Position numbers and translations under genes: made by a program. DNA of 64,000 nucleotides from CAYSCW01 sp964449165 (GTDB taxonomy: Bacteria > Acidobacteriota > Aminicenantia > Aminicenantales > Aminicenantaceae), in the NCBI GenBank assembly GCA_964449165.1, contig CAYVAT010000005.1:1-64000 (forward strand), read 5' to 3'. This document shows, piece by piece, positions 53,383 through 61,121 of this stretch; the stretch's first letter is position 1; every line of letters begins with the position of its first letter. A model generated the notes under the pieces. The model saw only the letters and a list, made by a program, of their open reading frames with translations. It was not told the origin of the DNA and did no database searches.

Positions 53383-55263
53383 ATGAAGATAAATCCGGCT
53401 TATTTGATTAGAACTGCTGTTGTTGCAATTCTTTTGATCATCCTCTTTTTGATAGGATGGAATTTCATCAGCCAGTCCAAAAGGAAGCCAAAAATACCTT
53501 TCCAATCTGAACAGATTGCCGCTCAGAAGGTTGAGAAAGGAGAGAAGATCGAGCATTTTGAAGTCAAGGGAGAAAAGGGAAATTTCAGAGTTCGAGCAGA
53601 TAAACACTACATGGGAGAGGATAACAGGTACCATCTTGAAGGAAAGGTGGAGGTGGTCTTTTTCAAGAGAAGAGAAGGGGAAGATGTTACTATTTATGCC
53701 CAAGAGATTATCTATGATCAGGATTGGAATCATTTTTCGGCAAAAGGAGAAGGGAAGGTTCGCTTTAAAGAAATCCTGATTGAGTCTCCTTTTTTAGAGT
53801 ATGATAAACTCAGTGATACTTTCTCCAGCACAGAGGGAGGCCGGTTTTCTTCCCCATCTCTTTCAGGATCAGCCCAAAGGATGAGCTACTCTCTGAAAGA
53901 GGAACAACTCAGGCTTCAAGATAATGTCTATTTTTCCATCAAGCCCAATCTGGAAACATCTTTTCCCTTAGAGGTAAGGGGGAAAAGGTTTGTCTATAGC
54001 AAGAAAAAGAAAAAGGGTTTCATTGATGGGAATGTATACATCATCCATGGAGGAAGCCAAGCTTGGGCCGATTACGCTGAATTTGATTTGTTCGCCAATG
54101 AAGAGCAAGTTAAAGATCTGTTATTGAAAGGAAGAGTTCGTGCCACCATCATAGAAGAAGAAAAAGAAGAAGAACCTAAACCAGAAAGTGCCACATTTGT
54201 TCTTTATGGGAAAAGGCGAGAAATCAAGGCTGAAGAGGTGAAGATTCGAGGGTTTATGGATCTTCCCAAGGTCCATGTTTTGGAAGCAAGGGGTGATTGT
54301 TCTTTCAAGTTTCTCTCTTCTCAGGGAGCATTGACACACATCCAGGGGGAGATTGTTGAATTTGTTCTCAGCAGAGAGGGGCAACTACGGGGATTTCGAG
54401 CTCAAGAAAGGGTAAGGATTGAGGAACGAGATAAAAAGAAGGATGAAGTCAGGATCATCGAGGGAAAAACAATTAGCGCCAAGGCCGACAAGGTTCTTAA
54501 AGTGAGCGGTGATGAAGAGAAAAGACCTAGGATTTTGTTTAAAGGGAGTGAGATCAATGCTGAAGAGGTTTCCCTTTTCCTCGAGAGTGGCGATCTGGAG
54601 GTTAAAGGTGATGTCAAGATGGTTCTCAAGTTTCAACAGACAGAGAAGAAACAGGTAGGATTTTTTTCTAAGGATCAGCCTATTTTTATTCTGGCTCAGG
54701 AAATGAGATATTCGGAGGGAGAGAGACGTTTTCTCTTTGAGAAGAATATCAAGATGTGGCAGGAGAAGCAGACTCTTATGGCAGAAAAAGTGGAATTGGA
54801 TGAGGAAAAGGGACGATTATTATGCTCAGGTAATGTGAAGTCGATCGTCCCTTATAAACCCAAGGACAAAGAAGAAGAAAGACTGGAGGTTTCTGCTGAA
54901 AACATGAGTTTTGATCCGGAAGAGAATGCGGTTTCCTTCGACAAGAATGGCTCCTTAGAACTTAAAGATATCCAGCTCCAGGCTCAATTTATTCGTGTTT
55001 ATCTAAGGAAAAAAGGAGGAGAGATGGAAAGAATCACGGCCCAAAAGAATGTAGTTGTTGTTCAGAACGAAAAAGAGGGAAGAGGAGAAGAGGGTATCTA
55101 TGAGCTGGAAAAGGAGACCTTCGTTTTGTTGGGAGATCCTGTATTAATAGATAAAGATAAGGGGAAGATAAGGGGGGATAAATTGACATTTTATATGGGC
55201 GATGGTAGAATCGTCGTTGAAAATAAGGAGAGAGAAAGGTCTATTACCGTCATAAAATCGTGA
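53383..55263 (+). CDS. Fused LptC/LptA-type LPS transport protein
   Basis: 626 residues. One N-terminal membrane helix (about 8-28), an LptC-like domain (about 40-190), then several OstA/LptA-like blocks up to the C-terminus, marked by repeats such as ITAEKV, IKAEEVKI, LEARGDCSF, LEVKGDVKMV, LCSGNVKSI and FYMGDGRIVVENK. LptC has about 190 and LptA about 180 residues, so one chain may supply both the anchor and the periplasmic bridge. It directly precedes lptB and no separate lptA is present. Domain limits are approximate. Confidence 0.8.
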   Translation: MKINPAYLIRTAVVAILLIILFLIGWNFISQSKRKPKIPFQSEQIAAQKVEKGEKIEHFEVKGEKGNFRVRADKHYMGEDNRYHLEGKVEVVFFKRREGEDVTIYAQEIIYDQDWNHFSAKGEGKVRFKEILIESPFLEYDKLSDTFSSTEGGRFSSPSLSGSAQRMSYSLKEEQLRLQDNVYFSIKPNLETSFPLEVRGKRFVYSKKKKKGFIDGNVYIIHGGSQAWADYAEFDLFANEEQVKDLLLKGRVRATIIEEEKEEEPKPESATFVLYGKRREIKAEEVKIRGFMDLPKVHVLEARGDCSFKFLSSQGALTHIQGEIVEFVLSREGQLRGFRAQERVRIEERDKKKDEVRIIEGKTISAKADKVLKVSGDEEKRPRILFKGSEINAEEVSLFLESGDLEVKGDVKMVLKFQQTEKKQVGFFSKDQPIFILAQEMRYSEGERRFLFEKNIKMWQEKQTLMAEKVELDEEKGRLLCSGNVKSIVPYKPKDKEEERLEVSAENMSFDPEENAVSFDKNGSLELKDIQLQAQFIRVYLRKKGGEMERITAQKNVVVVQNEKEGRGEEGIYELEKETFVLLGDPVLIDKDKGKIRGDKLTFYMGDGRIVVENKERERSITVIKS

Positions 55264-55266
55264 AAG

Positions 55267-55995
55267 ATGAAGGATTACATAGAAGCCATAGGGCTCGAAA
55301 AGAGCTACCACAAGAAGAAAGCAGTAGATAATGTTTCCATCAAGGTCAAAAAAGGTGAGATTGTAGGGCTTCTAGGTCCTAACGGGGCTGGAAAGACAAC
55401 AACTTTTTCCCTCATACTCGGCCTCATTCCCCAAGATTCAGGGCGAATCTTCTTGGAAGATGAAGAAATAACCAATCTTCCTATGTATGTAAGGGCCCGG
55501 AGGGGGATGTGCCTTCTTCCTCAAGAACCTTCTGCCTTCAGGAATTTGACCGTGGAAGAGAATCTACTTTCCATAGTGGAAATCATGCGGGATTTCGAGT
55601 CTGAGAAAAACGGCAACCTGGATGTGGTTCTTGGGGAATTTGGACTGGAAAAACTTGTTAAAACTAAAGCCTTTGCTCTATCCGGAGGGGAGAGGCGGAG
55701 GCTGGAAATTGCACGTGCCCTTATCACCAAACCTCAGTTCATTCTTTTGGATGAGCCTTTTACCGGAATCGATCCCCTAGCTATTTCTGATTTGCACAGG
55801 ATTATTCTTTCCTTGAGAAATAAAGGCATTGGTCTCCTCATTACTGATCACAATGTGCAGGATACGCTGAAAATCACAGAAAGAGCTTATATCATTGATA
55901 GGGGGAAAATTCTGGATAGCGGGACTCCTCAGGAACTGGTTTCTTCTGAGGAAGTCAGGCGAAGTTACCTTGGAGAAGATTTTACACTTGAATGA
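55267..55995 (+). CDS. lptB: LPS export ABC transporter ATP-binding protein LptB
   Basis: 242 residues. Walker A GPNGAGKT (about 38-45), Q-loop LLPQEPSAFRNLTVEENL, signature LSGGERRRLEIARAL and Walker B FILLDEPFTGIDP: the LptB pattern. It powers LPS extraction with LptFG (not in the window). Gene order lptC/A-lptB-rpoN-hpf-ptsN is the classic arrangement. Confidence 0.95.
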   Translation: MKDYIEAIGLEKSYHKKKAVDNVSIKVKKGEIVGLLGPNGAGKTTTFSLILGLIPQDSGRIFLEDEEITNLPMYVRARRGMCLLPQEPSAFRNLTVEENLLSIVEIMRDFESEKNGNLDVVLGEFGLEKLVKTKAFALSGGERRRLEIARALITKPQFILLDEPFTGIDPLAISDLHRIILSLRNKGIGLLITDHNVQDTLKITERAYIIDRGKILDSGTPQELVSSEEVRRSYLGEDFTLE

Positions 55996-56022
55996 TGATT
56001 CAGGATTAACGAAGGGCAGCTC

Positions 56023-57519
56023 ATGATTTTGAAACAACGTTTGGATCAGCGGCAGGTTCAGAAATTGATTCTTGCCCCCGCCCTCCAACAGGCTATCAAG
56101 CTCCTTCCTCTGACCAATCTGGAGCTTATCGAGATCATCGATACCGAGCTTTCCCAGAATCCTCTTCTGGAGGTGGAAGAGGAAATGGAAGAAAAATATA
56201 CAGAAAAGGAATCAAAAGAAAGCACAGAAAGCAAAGAAGGCACAGAAAGTAAAGAAGGTGAAAACGGTAAAGAGGAAGAACAGTCAGAGGAAGAGATCAA
56301 AGAGACATCAAGCAGTGAAGAAGACCTGGAGTTTGAATCTTACTTTCAGGAATACTTTGATGAGGGATTCCGATCATTTTTTTACGAGAAGAAAGAGGTC
56401 CCGGCTCTAGAGAATATTATCTCGAGGAGCGTCTCTCTTTGGGATCATCTGAATTGGCAGGCCAATTTAACATTCTTCGATGATAAAGAAAAAGAGATTG
56501 CTCAATACATCATCGGGAACATAAATGAAGACGGTTATTTGACGGTTACCTCCGAAGAGGTGGCTCAAGCGACAGGTAGTTTTCTGAAAAAAGTCGAAGA
56601 AGTCAGAGATAAAATTAAAAAGTTTGATCCGGTGGGGGTTGGAAGTCTGACATTAAAAGAATGCCTTTTAACTCAGATGGAGTATTTACAGGTCGAGGAT
56701 GAAGTCACTCGAGACATCATCAATCATCACCTTCCCCTCTTGGAGAAATCAGATTTTTCTCAACTGGCGAGAGTCCTGAATATCCCTCTTGCTGCCATAA
56801 AATATCATATAGAAGTCATCAAAGGCCTGGACCCCGCTCCCGGAAGTAAGTACACTCAGGAAAAAACCTCCTATGTCATTCCTGATATCGTAGTGACCAA
56901 GGAGGATGATGAACTGAAAATAACTTTGAACGATGAGGGATTGCCCCACTTAAAAATCAACAGCTACTACAAAAGGCTGCTGGCAAATGCCTCCAAGGAG
57001 AACCTCGAAGCCCAGAAGTTTTTGAAGGATAAGATGAAAAAAGCTCTCTGGTTTCTGCGTAGTCTTGATCAGAGGAACCGAACCATATATAAAGTTGCCA
57101 AGTTCATCGTCGACAAGCAAAAAGATTTCATTGACAAGGGGATTGAATATATCAAACCCCTGACTTTGATAGAACTGGCCCAAGAAATAGGTGTTCATGA
57201 ATCCACCGCCGGTCGTGTGGTAGCCAATAAATATATAATGACGCCAAGAGGAGTGTATCCCCTCAAATATTTTTTTCACAAGTCTATCTCTGGAGATTAT
57301 GGGGAGGAAATTTCCTCTCTGAGGATAAAAGCGAGGATAAGGAAGCTGGTGGAGAATGAGGATAAAGACAGTCCATTGAGCGATATCGAGATAGAGGAGA
57401 TACTGGCAAAGGAGAATTTCAAAATTGCTCGTCGGACAGTGGCTAAATACAGGAAACAGCTCAAAATACATCCCTCACATATCAGAAAGAGAAGGTACTT
57501 GATGGAGAAGAGTCAATGA
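56023..57519 (+). CDS. rpoN: RNA polymerase sigma-54 factor
   Basis: 498 residues. Gln/Leu-rich region I (LKQRLDQRQVQKLILAPALQQAIKLLPL, read in parts), acidic region II with an imperfect 18-nt tandem repeat (56221-56256, giving ESKEGTESKEG), core-binding domain, the HTH with HESTAGRVVANKYIMTPRG, and the RpoN box ARRTVAKYR near the C-terminus. It directs -24/-12 promoters such as that of the pilin gene here. hpf starts within its stop codon region (4-nt overlap). Confidence 0.96.
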   Translation: MILKQRLDQRQVQKLILAPALQQAIKLLPLTNLELIEIIDTELSQNPLLEVEEEMEEKYTEKESKESTESKEGTESKEGENGKEEEQSEEEIKETSSSEEDLEFESYFQEYFDEGFRSFFYEKKEVPALENIISRSVSLWDHLNWQANLTFFDDKEKEIAQYIIGNINEDGYLTVTSEEVAQATGSFLKKVEEVRDKIKKFDPVGVGSLTLKECLLTQMEYLQVEDEVTRDIINHHLPLLEKSDFSQLARVLNIPLAAIKYHIEVIKGLDPAPGSKYTQEKTSYVIPDIVVTKEDDELKITLNDEGLPHLKINSYYKRLLANASKENLEAQKFLKDKMKKALWFLRSLDQRNRTIYKVAKFIVDKQKDFIDKGIEYIKPLTLIELAQEIGVHESTAGRVVANKYIMTPRGVYPLKYFFHKSISGDYGEEISSLRIKARIRKLVENEDKDSPLSDIEIEEILAKENFKIARRTVAKYRKQLKIHPSHIRKRRYLMEKSQ

Positions 57520-58043
57520 AGATTAATTACACAGCCAGGCATGTAAACATCACTCCTGATATCAAGAAATACTGCGAAAGAAGAGTAAAAAATCTAGAAA
57601 GGCTCTTAGATAATCCGGTGGAAGCAGATATTACTCTATCTGTTGAAAAATTCAGGAAGAGGGTCGAAATCAACGTCAAGAGCAAGAGAGTCACTTTGAA
57701 TGTGGACGAGGAGACCCATGACATGCTCAGCTCTTTGGGTGTGGCTTTTGACCATATTGAGAGGAGGATTAAGAAGGAGCGGGAGAAACTGAAGAGACGC
57801 AAAAGAAGGAAGTCCAGGGAAAGAGAAATTTTTGCGCCTGCTGCAGAAACACCAGAGGAGCGAAGAAGAGTCATTAGGAGTGAGGATTACACGCTCAAGC
57901 CCCTATCCGTAGAGGAAGCCCTTCTTCAGTTTGACTTGGATGAGAAAAAAGAAATTTTTGTCTTTCGTAAGACGGGCTCGGGAAAATGGGCTGTCCTGTA
58001 CCGGAGAAAGGACGGGCATTACGGATTAGTCGAGCCAGAATGA
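57516..58043 (+). CDS. hpf: Long-form ribosome hibernation-promoting factor
   Basis: 175 residues. The N-terminal HPF/YfiA domain (about 1-100; NYTARHVNITPDIKKYCERRV) and a C-terminal dimerisation domain (about 120-175; ALLQFDLDEKKEIFVFR). The two-domain long form makes 100S ribosome dimers in stationary phase. Overlaps rpoN by 4 nt, as is usual for this family next to sigma-54. Confidence 0.93.
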   Translation: MKINYTARHVNITPDIKKYCERRVKNLERLLDNPVEADITLSVEKFRKRVEINVKSKRVTLNVDEETHDMLSSLGVAFDHIERRIKKEREKLKRRKRRKSREREIFAPAAETPEERRRVIRSEDYTLKPLSVEEALLQFDLDEKKEIFVFRKTGSGKWAVLYRRKDGHYGLVEPE

Positions 58044-58056
58044 TGGAGAAAATCCG

Positions 58057-58527
58057 TTGAGAATAAACAATCTTTTGATGGGGGATATGATCATTACTGA
58101 CTTGAAGTCTACGGACAGGGAGGGAGTCCTCAGAGAAATGGTGAGCTGTTTGAAAAAAAAGGATAAGATTCCTAAAGAAAAAGAATTATACGAGAAGCTT
58201 CTCCAGAGAGAAAATCTAGGGAGTACAGCCATTGGAGAGGGAGTGGCCATTCCCCATTGTAAGATGAAGGGGATAAAAAATCCTCTGGTATTATTGGCCA
58301 TTTCCAAGAATGGGGTCAATTTTTACTCTTTAGATGGGAAACCCTCGAATATTTTTTTTCTTGTAGTTTCCTCGCCGGAAAATCCGAGTCTTAACCTTCA
58401 AATTTTAGCCTCCATTGCCCACCTGGTAAGAAAAGCCGATTCATTGCTGAAGAAGGTCCTTCATGCCGAAAATATAAGCCACATCCTCGATGTCATTCGC
58501 GAGGAAGAAGAAAAATTAGATGGGTAA
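58057..58527 (+). CDS. ptsN: PTS EIIA(Ntr)-like protein
   Basis: 156 residues. EIIA type 2 domain with phosphorylatable His67 in GEGVAIPHCKMKG. TTG 58057 is preferred because residues 1-8 (RINNLL) match the family start; ATG 58078 is an alternative. In the nitrogen-PTS branch it regulates rather than transports. It overlaps hprK by 8 nt. Confidence 0.9.
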   Translation: MRINNLLMGDMIITDLKSTDREGVLREMVSCLKKKDKIPKEKELYEKLLQRENLGSTAIGEGVAIPHCKMKGIKNPLVLLAISKNGVNFYSLDGKPSNIFFLVVSSPENPSLNLQILASIAHLVRKADSLLKKVLHAENISHILDVIREEEEKLDG

Positions 58528-59431
58528 CGGGAAAAGATCTTCCCTTTATGTTTATGATTTTTTCCGGAAAACAGAAGAATCCCTTAAACTAAGGGCCGTC
58601 TTAGGAAAAACAGATTTTAAGAGAGAAATCAATCCCGCCTCGTTCCAAAAAAAAATTTGGCCAATTCAGATCTGGGGGAAAAAAGAGATTAAAAGGTTAA
58701 AAAGCCTTCCTGAGAAGAGAAGAAAATCCTTTTTAAAAGAAAGTATCAACAAGAATACTGCCTGTGTGATTCTTTCAGAAGGGCTTGCTTTTTATCCGGA
58801 AACAATGACAGAAGCTAAGAAGGAAGGACTAGCTCTTTTCGAAAGCCAGCTTACACGGAGAAAATGTCGAGAGCAGGTCAAACGATTTTTTACCTCATCT
58901 TTCTTACGCCTTACCCTCATGCCAGGGGGATTGCTCTCGATTTTTGGATTGGGTGTACTTATCACAGGAGATAGCGGTATCGGTAAGAGCGAGAGTGCAT
59001 TGGAGCTCATTTCGAGGGGTCATAGGTTTGTCTCAGACGATGTGACTCAGTTGAGGAAAACAACTGCTGGTAAGCTTATGGGGCAATCTCCACCACTCAG
59101 CCGATATTTTATGGAAATAAGGGGATTGGGGATTATCAACATCAAGGAGATTTTCGGAGAAAGGCGCATTTGCCGAAACTCAGGACTCGACCTTATCATC
59201 AACCTCAAGGCATGGGAGAAAGGCCGAGAATATGATCGACTGGGCCTCAGATTTCCAGAAGACCGCAACATCTTAGGGCAGAAAATCCCCCAGATCAATA
59301 TTCCTGTCGGGCCGGGCAGAAACATAGCTACCTTGATCGAAATCGCTTGTAAGGTGCATATCCTGAGGAAGAAAGGCTATTTTGCTCCCCTGGAATTAAC
59401 TACAAAAATCAGACGAGCTCTCACCGTCTAA
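58520..59431 (+). CDS. hprK: HPr kinase/phosphorylase
   Basis: 303 residues. N-terminal regulatory domain, then the P-loop kinase core with GVLITGDSGIGKSE (about 147-158), RGHRFVSDD and the C-terminal K3 loop region INIPVGPGRNIATLIEIA. It phosphorylates HPr on Ser46, which is present in the HPr here. Its fold is shared with PEPCK and with the degenerate domain at 14.9-16 kb. Downstream rapZ completes the unit. Confidence 0.95.
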   Translation: MGNGKRSSLYVYDFFRKTEESLKLRAVLGKTDFKREINPASFQKKIWPIQIWGKKEIKRLKSLPEKRRKSFLKESINKNTACVILSEGLAFYPETMTEAKKEGLALFESQLTRRKCREQVKRFFTSSFLRLTLMPGGLLSIFGLGVLITGDSGIGKSESALELISRGHRFVSDDVTQLRKTTAGKLMGQSPPLSRYFMEIRGLGIINIKEIFGERRICRNSGLDLIINLKAWEKGREYDRLGLRFPEDRNILGQKIPQINIPVGPGRNIATLIEIACKVHILRKKGYFAPLELTTKIRRALTV

Positions 59432-59449
59432 TAAATAGAGAAGGTGCAA

Positions 59450-60310
59450 ATGATAACAGACGATCGTTTTCTTATCATCACCGGTTTATCGGGGTCAGGG
59501 AAAACAGTTGTCAGCCACTTTCTTGAAGACATGGGCTATTATTGCATGGATAACCTGCCAGCAAAGCTCATCCCTGATTTTGTGGATCTATGGATGCGCA
59601 AAGAGGTGGAGATTGCAAAAGTGGCCTTGGTGGTGGATATCCGAGAGCCTGGTTTCCCCACCGAATTTCCCAAAGTTTTAAAGAAAATCAGAGATAAAGT
59701 ATCTCCGAGGCTGATCTTCTTGGAGGCTTCGGATGAGACTTTGGTGACAAGATTCAAGGAAACAAGGCGACCCCATCCTCTGGCCAAGAGAATGTCGGTT
59801 CTGGAAAGTGTGGAGTTGGAGAGGAAAAGGTTGGAAGGCATAAAAAAATTAGCTGATGATGTCATAGACACTTCATCCAAAAGAATCGCTGAGCTGAAAA
59901 AATTCTTAACCACAAGACTGCTGAAAGAAAGAAAATTGAAGCTGCAAATTCTTATTGTCAGTTTCGGCTACAAATATGGCATTCCTCTGGACTCTGATTT
60001 GATCTTTGATACCAGATTCCTCCCTAATCCTTTCTATATAGAGGAGTTGAGAGAAAAGACAGGAAGGAGCGATAAAATAAAGGATTACGTGCTCAAAGCT
60101 CCTGAGACCAAGAAATTTCTAAAGGAACTGTATCACTTTATCGACTATTTGATTCCTCACTTCGTGGAAGAAGGGAAGAGTTATCTGACCGTATCCATCG
60201 GATGTACAGGAGGAAAGCACAGAGCGGTGGTTGTTGCCGAGAAGCTGAAGGAACATCTCAAGAAAACAAACCATAGTTTAAGGATTCATCATCGGGATAT
60301 ACATAAATAA
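59450..60310 (+). CDS. rapZ: RapZ-family nucleotide-binding protein
   Basis: About 286 residues from ATG 59450 (AGAAGG upstream; GTG 59444 is less likely). N-terminal P-loop GLSGSGKT (about 12-19), then ETRRPHPL, and the C-terminal domain with SFGYKYGIPLDSDLIFDTRFLPNP and SIGCTGGKHRAVVVAE. In E. coli RapZ controls glucosamine-6-phosphate synthase through small RNAs; elsewhere its role is less clear. Standard position after hprK. Confidence 0.93.
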   Translation: MITDDRFLIITGLSGSGKTVVSHFLEDMGYYCMDNLPAKLIPDFVDLWMRKEVEIAKVALVVDIREPGFPTEFPKVLKKIRDKVSPRLIFLEASDETLVTRFKETRRPHPLAKRMSVLESVELERKRLEGIKKLADDVIDTSSKRIAELKKFLTTRLLKERKLKLQILIVSFGYKYGIPLDSDLIFDTRFLPNPFYIEELREKTGRSDKIKDYVLKAPETKKFLKELYHFIDYLIPHFVEEGKSYLTVSIGCTGGKHRAVVVAEKLKEHLKKTNHSLRIHHRDIHK

Positions 60311-60338
60311 GTTAAAAATTTACCTTCATTGATGAGAA

Positions 60339-60364
60339 ATGGTAATATGGTATGGTAATATGGT
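60339..60364. repeat. Two perfect tandem copies of a 13-bp unit
   Basis: ATGGTAATATGGT occurs at 60339-60351 and again at 60352-60364, in the 122 bp between rapZ and the EIIA-Man gene. No known binding-site match; possibly replication slippage. Confidence 0.6.
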
Positions 60365-60432
60365 GAGATAAGAGAAAGGAGATTTTGCCCATCAGAAAGC
60401 AATGATTGGAGAATCCGAGCAGCAGGGATAAG

Positions 60433-60837
60433 ATGATCGGCGGAATCATTGTTTCGCACGGAAAACTAGCTGAGGAACTCCTCAATGCATTGACTATCAT
60501 CCTGGGCGAGGTTGTCAACATGGAAGCAATTTCCATCGGGTGGTACGACGATGTGGAGGAATCAAAGAAAAAAATCAACCAAAGCTTGAAGAGGGTAAAT
60601 CAGAAGAGCGGCATTGTTATTTTCACAGATATGTTCGGAGGAACTCCTTCCAACCTCAGCTTCAGCTTTTTGAAGGATGATCAAGTGGAGATCATTACGG
60701 GAGTTAATCTTCCTATGCTCATAAAATTTGTATCTCTTCAGAGAAGCAGTAATTTGAAAGAGGTAGCCAAGAAGGTGGTGGAACAGGGCAAGAAGAATAT
60801 TCATCTGGCCAGTGCACTTCTTAATTTAAAAGACTGA
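60433..60837 (+). CDS. PTS EIIA mannose-family protein
   Basis: 134 residues from ATG 60433, which gives the family's normal start MIGGIIVSHG with His9 as phosphoacceptor. A TTG further upstream would add nine unrelated residues. FTDMFGGTPSN is the second conserved block. No EIIB, EIIC or EIID partner is in the window, so a regulatory or phosphorelay role is inferred. ptsH follows 14 nt downstream. Confidence 0.88.
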   Translation: MIGGIIVSHGKLAEELLNALTIILGEVVNMEAISIGWYDDVEESKKKINQSLKRVNQKSGIVIFTDMFGGTPSNLSFSFLKDDQVEIITGVNLPMLIKFVSLQRSSNLKEVAKKVVEQGKKNIHLASALLNLKD

Positions 60838-60851
60838 CCTTTCCCTTTCCG

Positions 60852-61121
60852 ATGGTTGAGAAGGAAATCACCATAAAAAACAAGCTAGGGTTGCATGCAA
60901 GGGCTGCTGTTAAATTCGTCAATCTGGCCAACCGCTTTGTCTCCGCGGTGAAAATAGAAAAGGATGGAAATGAAATCGATGGCAAAAGCATCCTGGGAAT
61001 TCTGACTTTAGCAGCCACCCAGGGATCGAGGATCACCTTGAGAATTTCCGGAAAGGACGAGAGAGAAGCCGTGAAGGCGCTGGTAAGCCTTATTGAGGAT
61101 AAATTTCAAGAGAAAGAGTAA
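60852..61121 (+). CDS. ptsH: Phosphocarrier protein HPr
   Basis: 89 residues. His15 in GLHARAA (phosphorylated by enzyme I) and Ser46 in GKSILGIL (target of HPr kinase) are both present at the canonical positions. This gives one carrier both PEP-dependent and ATP-dependent control. Directly adjacent to ptsI (stop and start abut). Confidence 0.96.
   Translation: MVEKEITIKNKLGLHARAAVKFVNLANRFVSAVKIEKDGNEIDGKSILGILTLAATQGSRITLRISGKDEREAVKALVSLIEDKFQEKE

Noticed and set aside
56221..56256. 18-nt repeat as a separate element
   Set aside because: It encodes part of RpoN's acidic region II, where low-complexity Glu/Ser repeats are normal.
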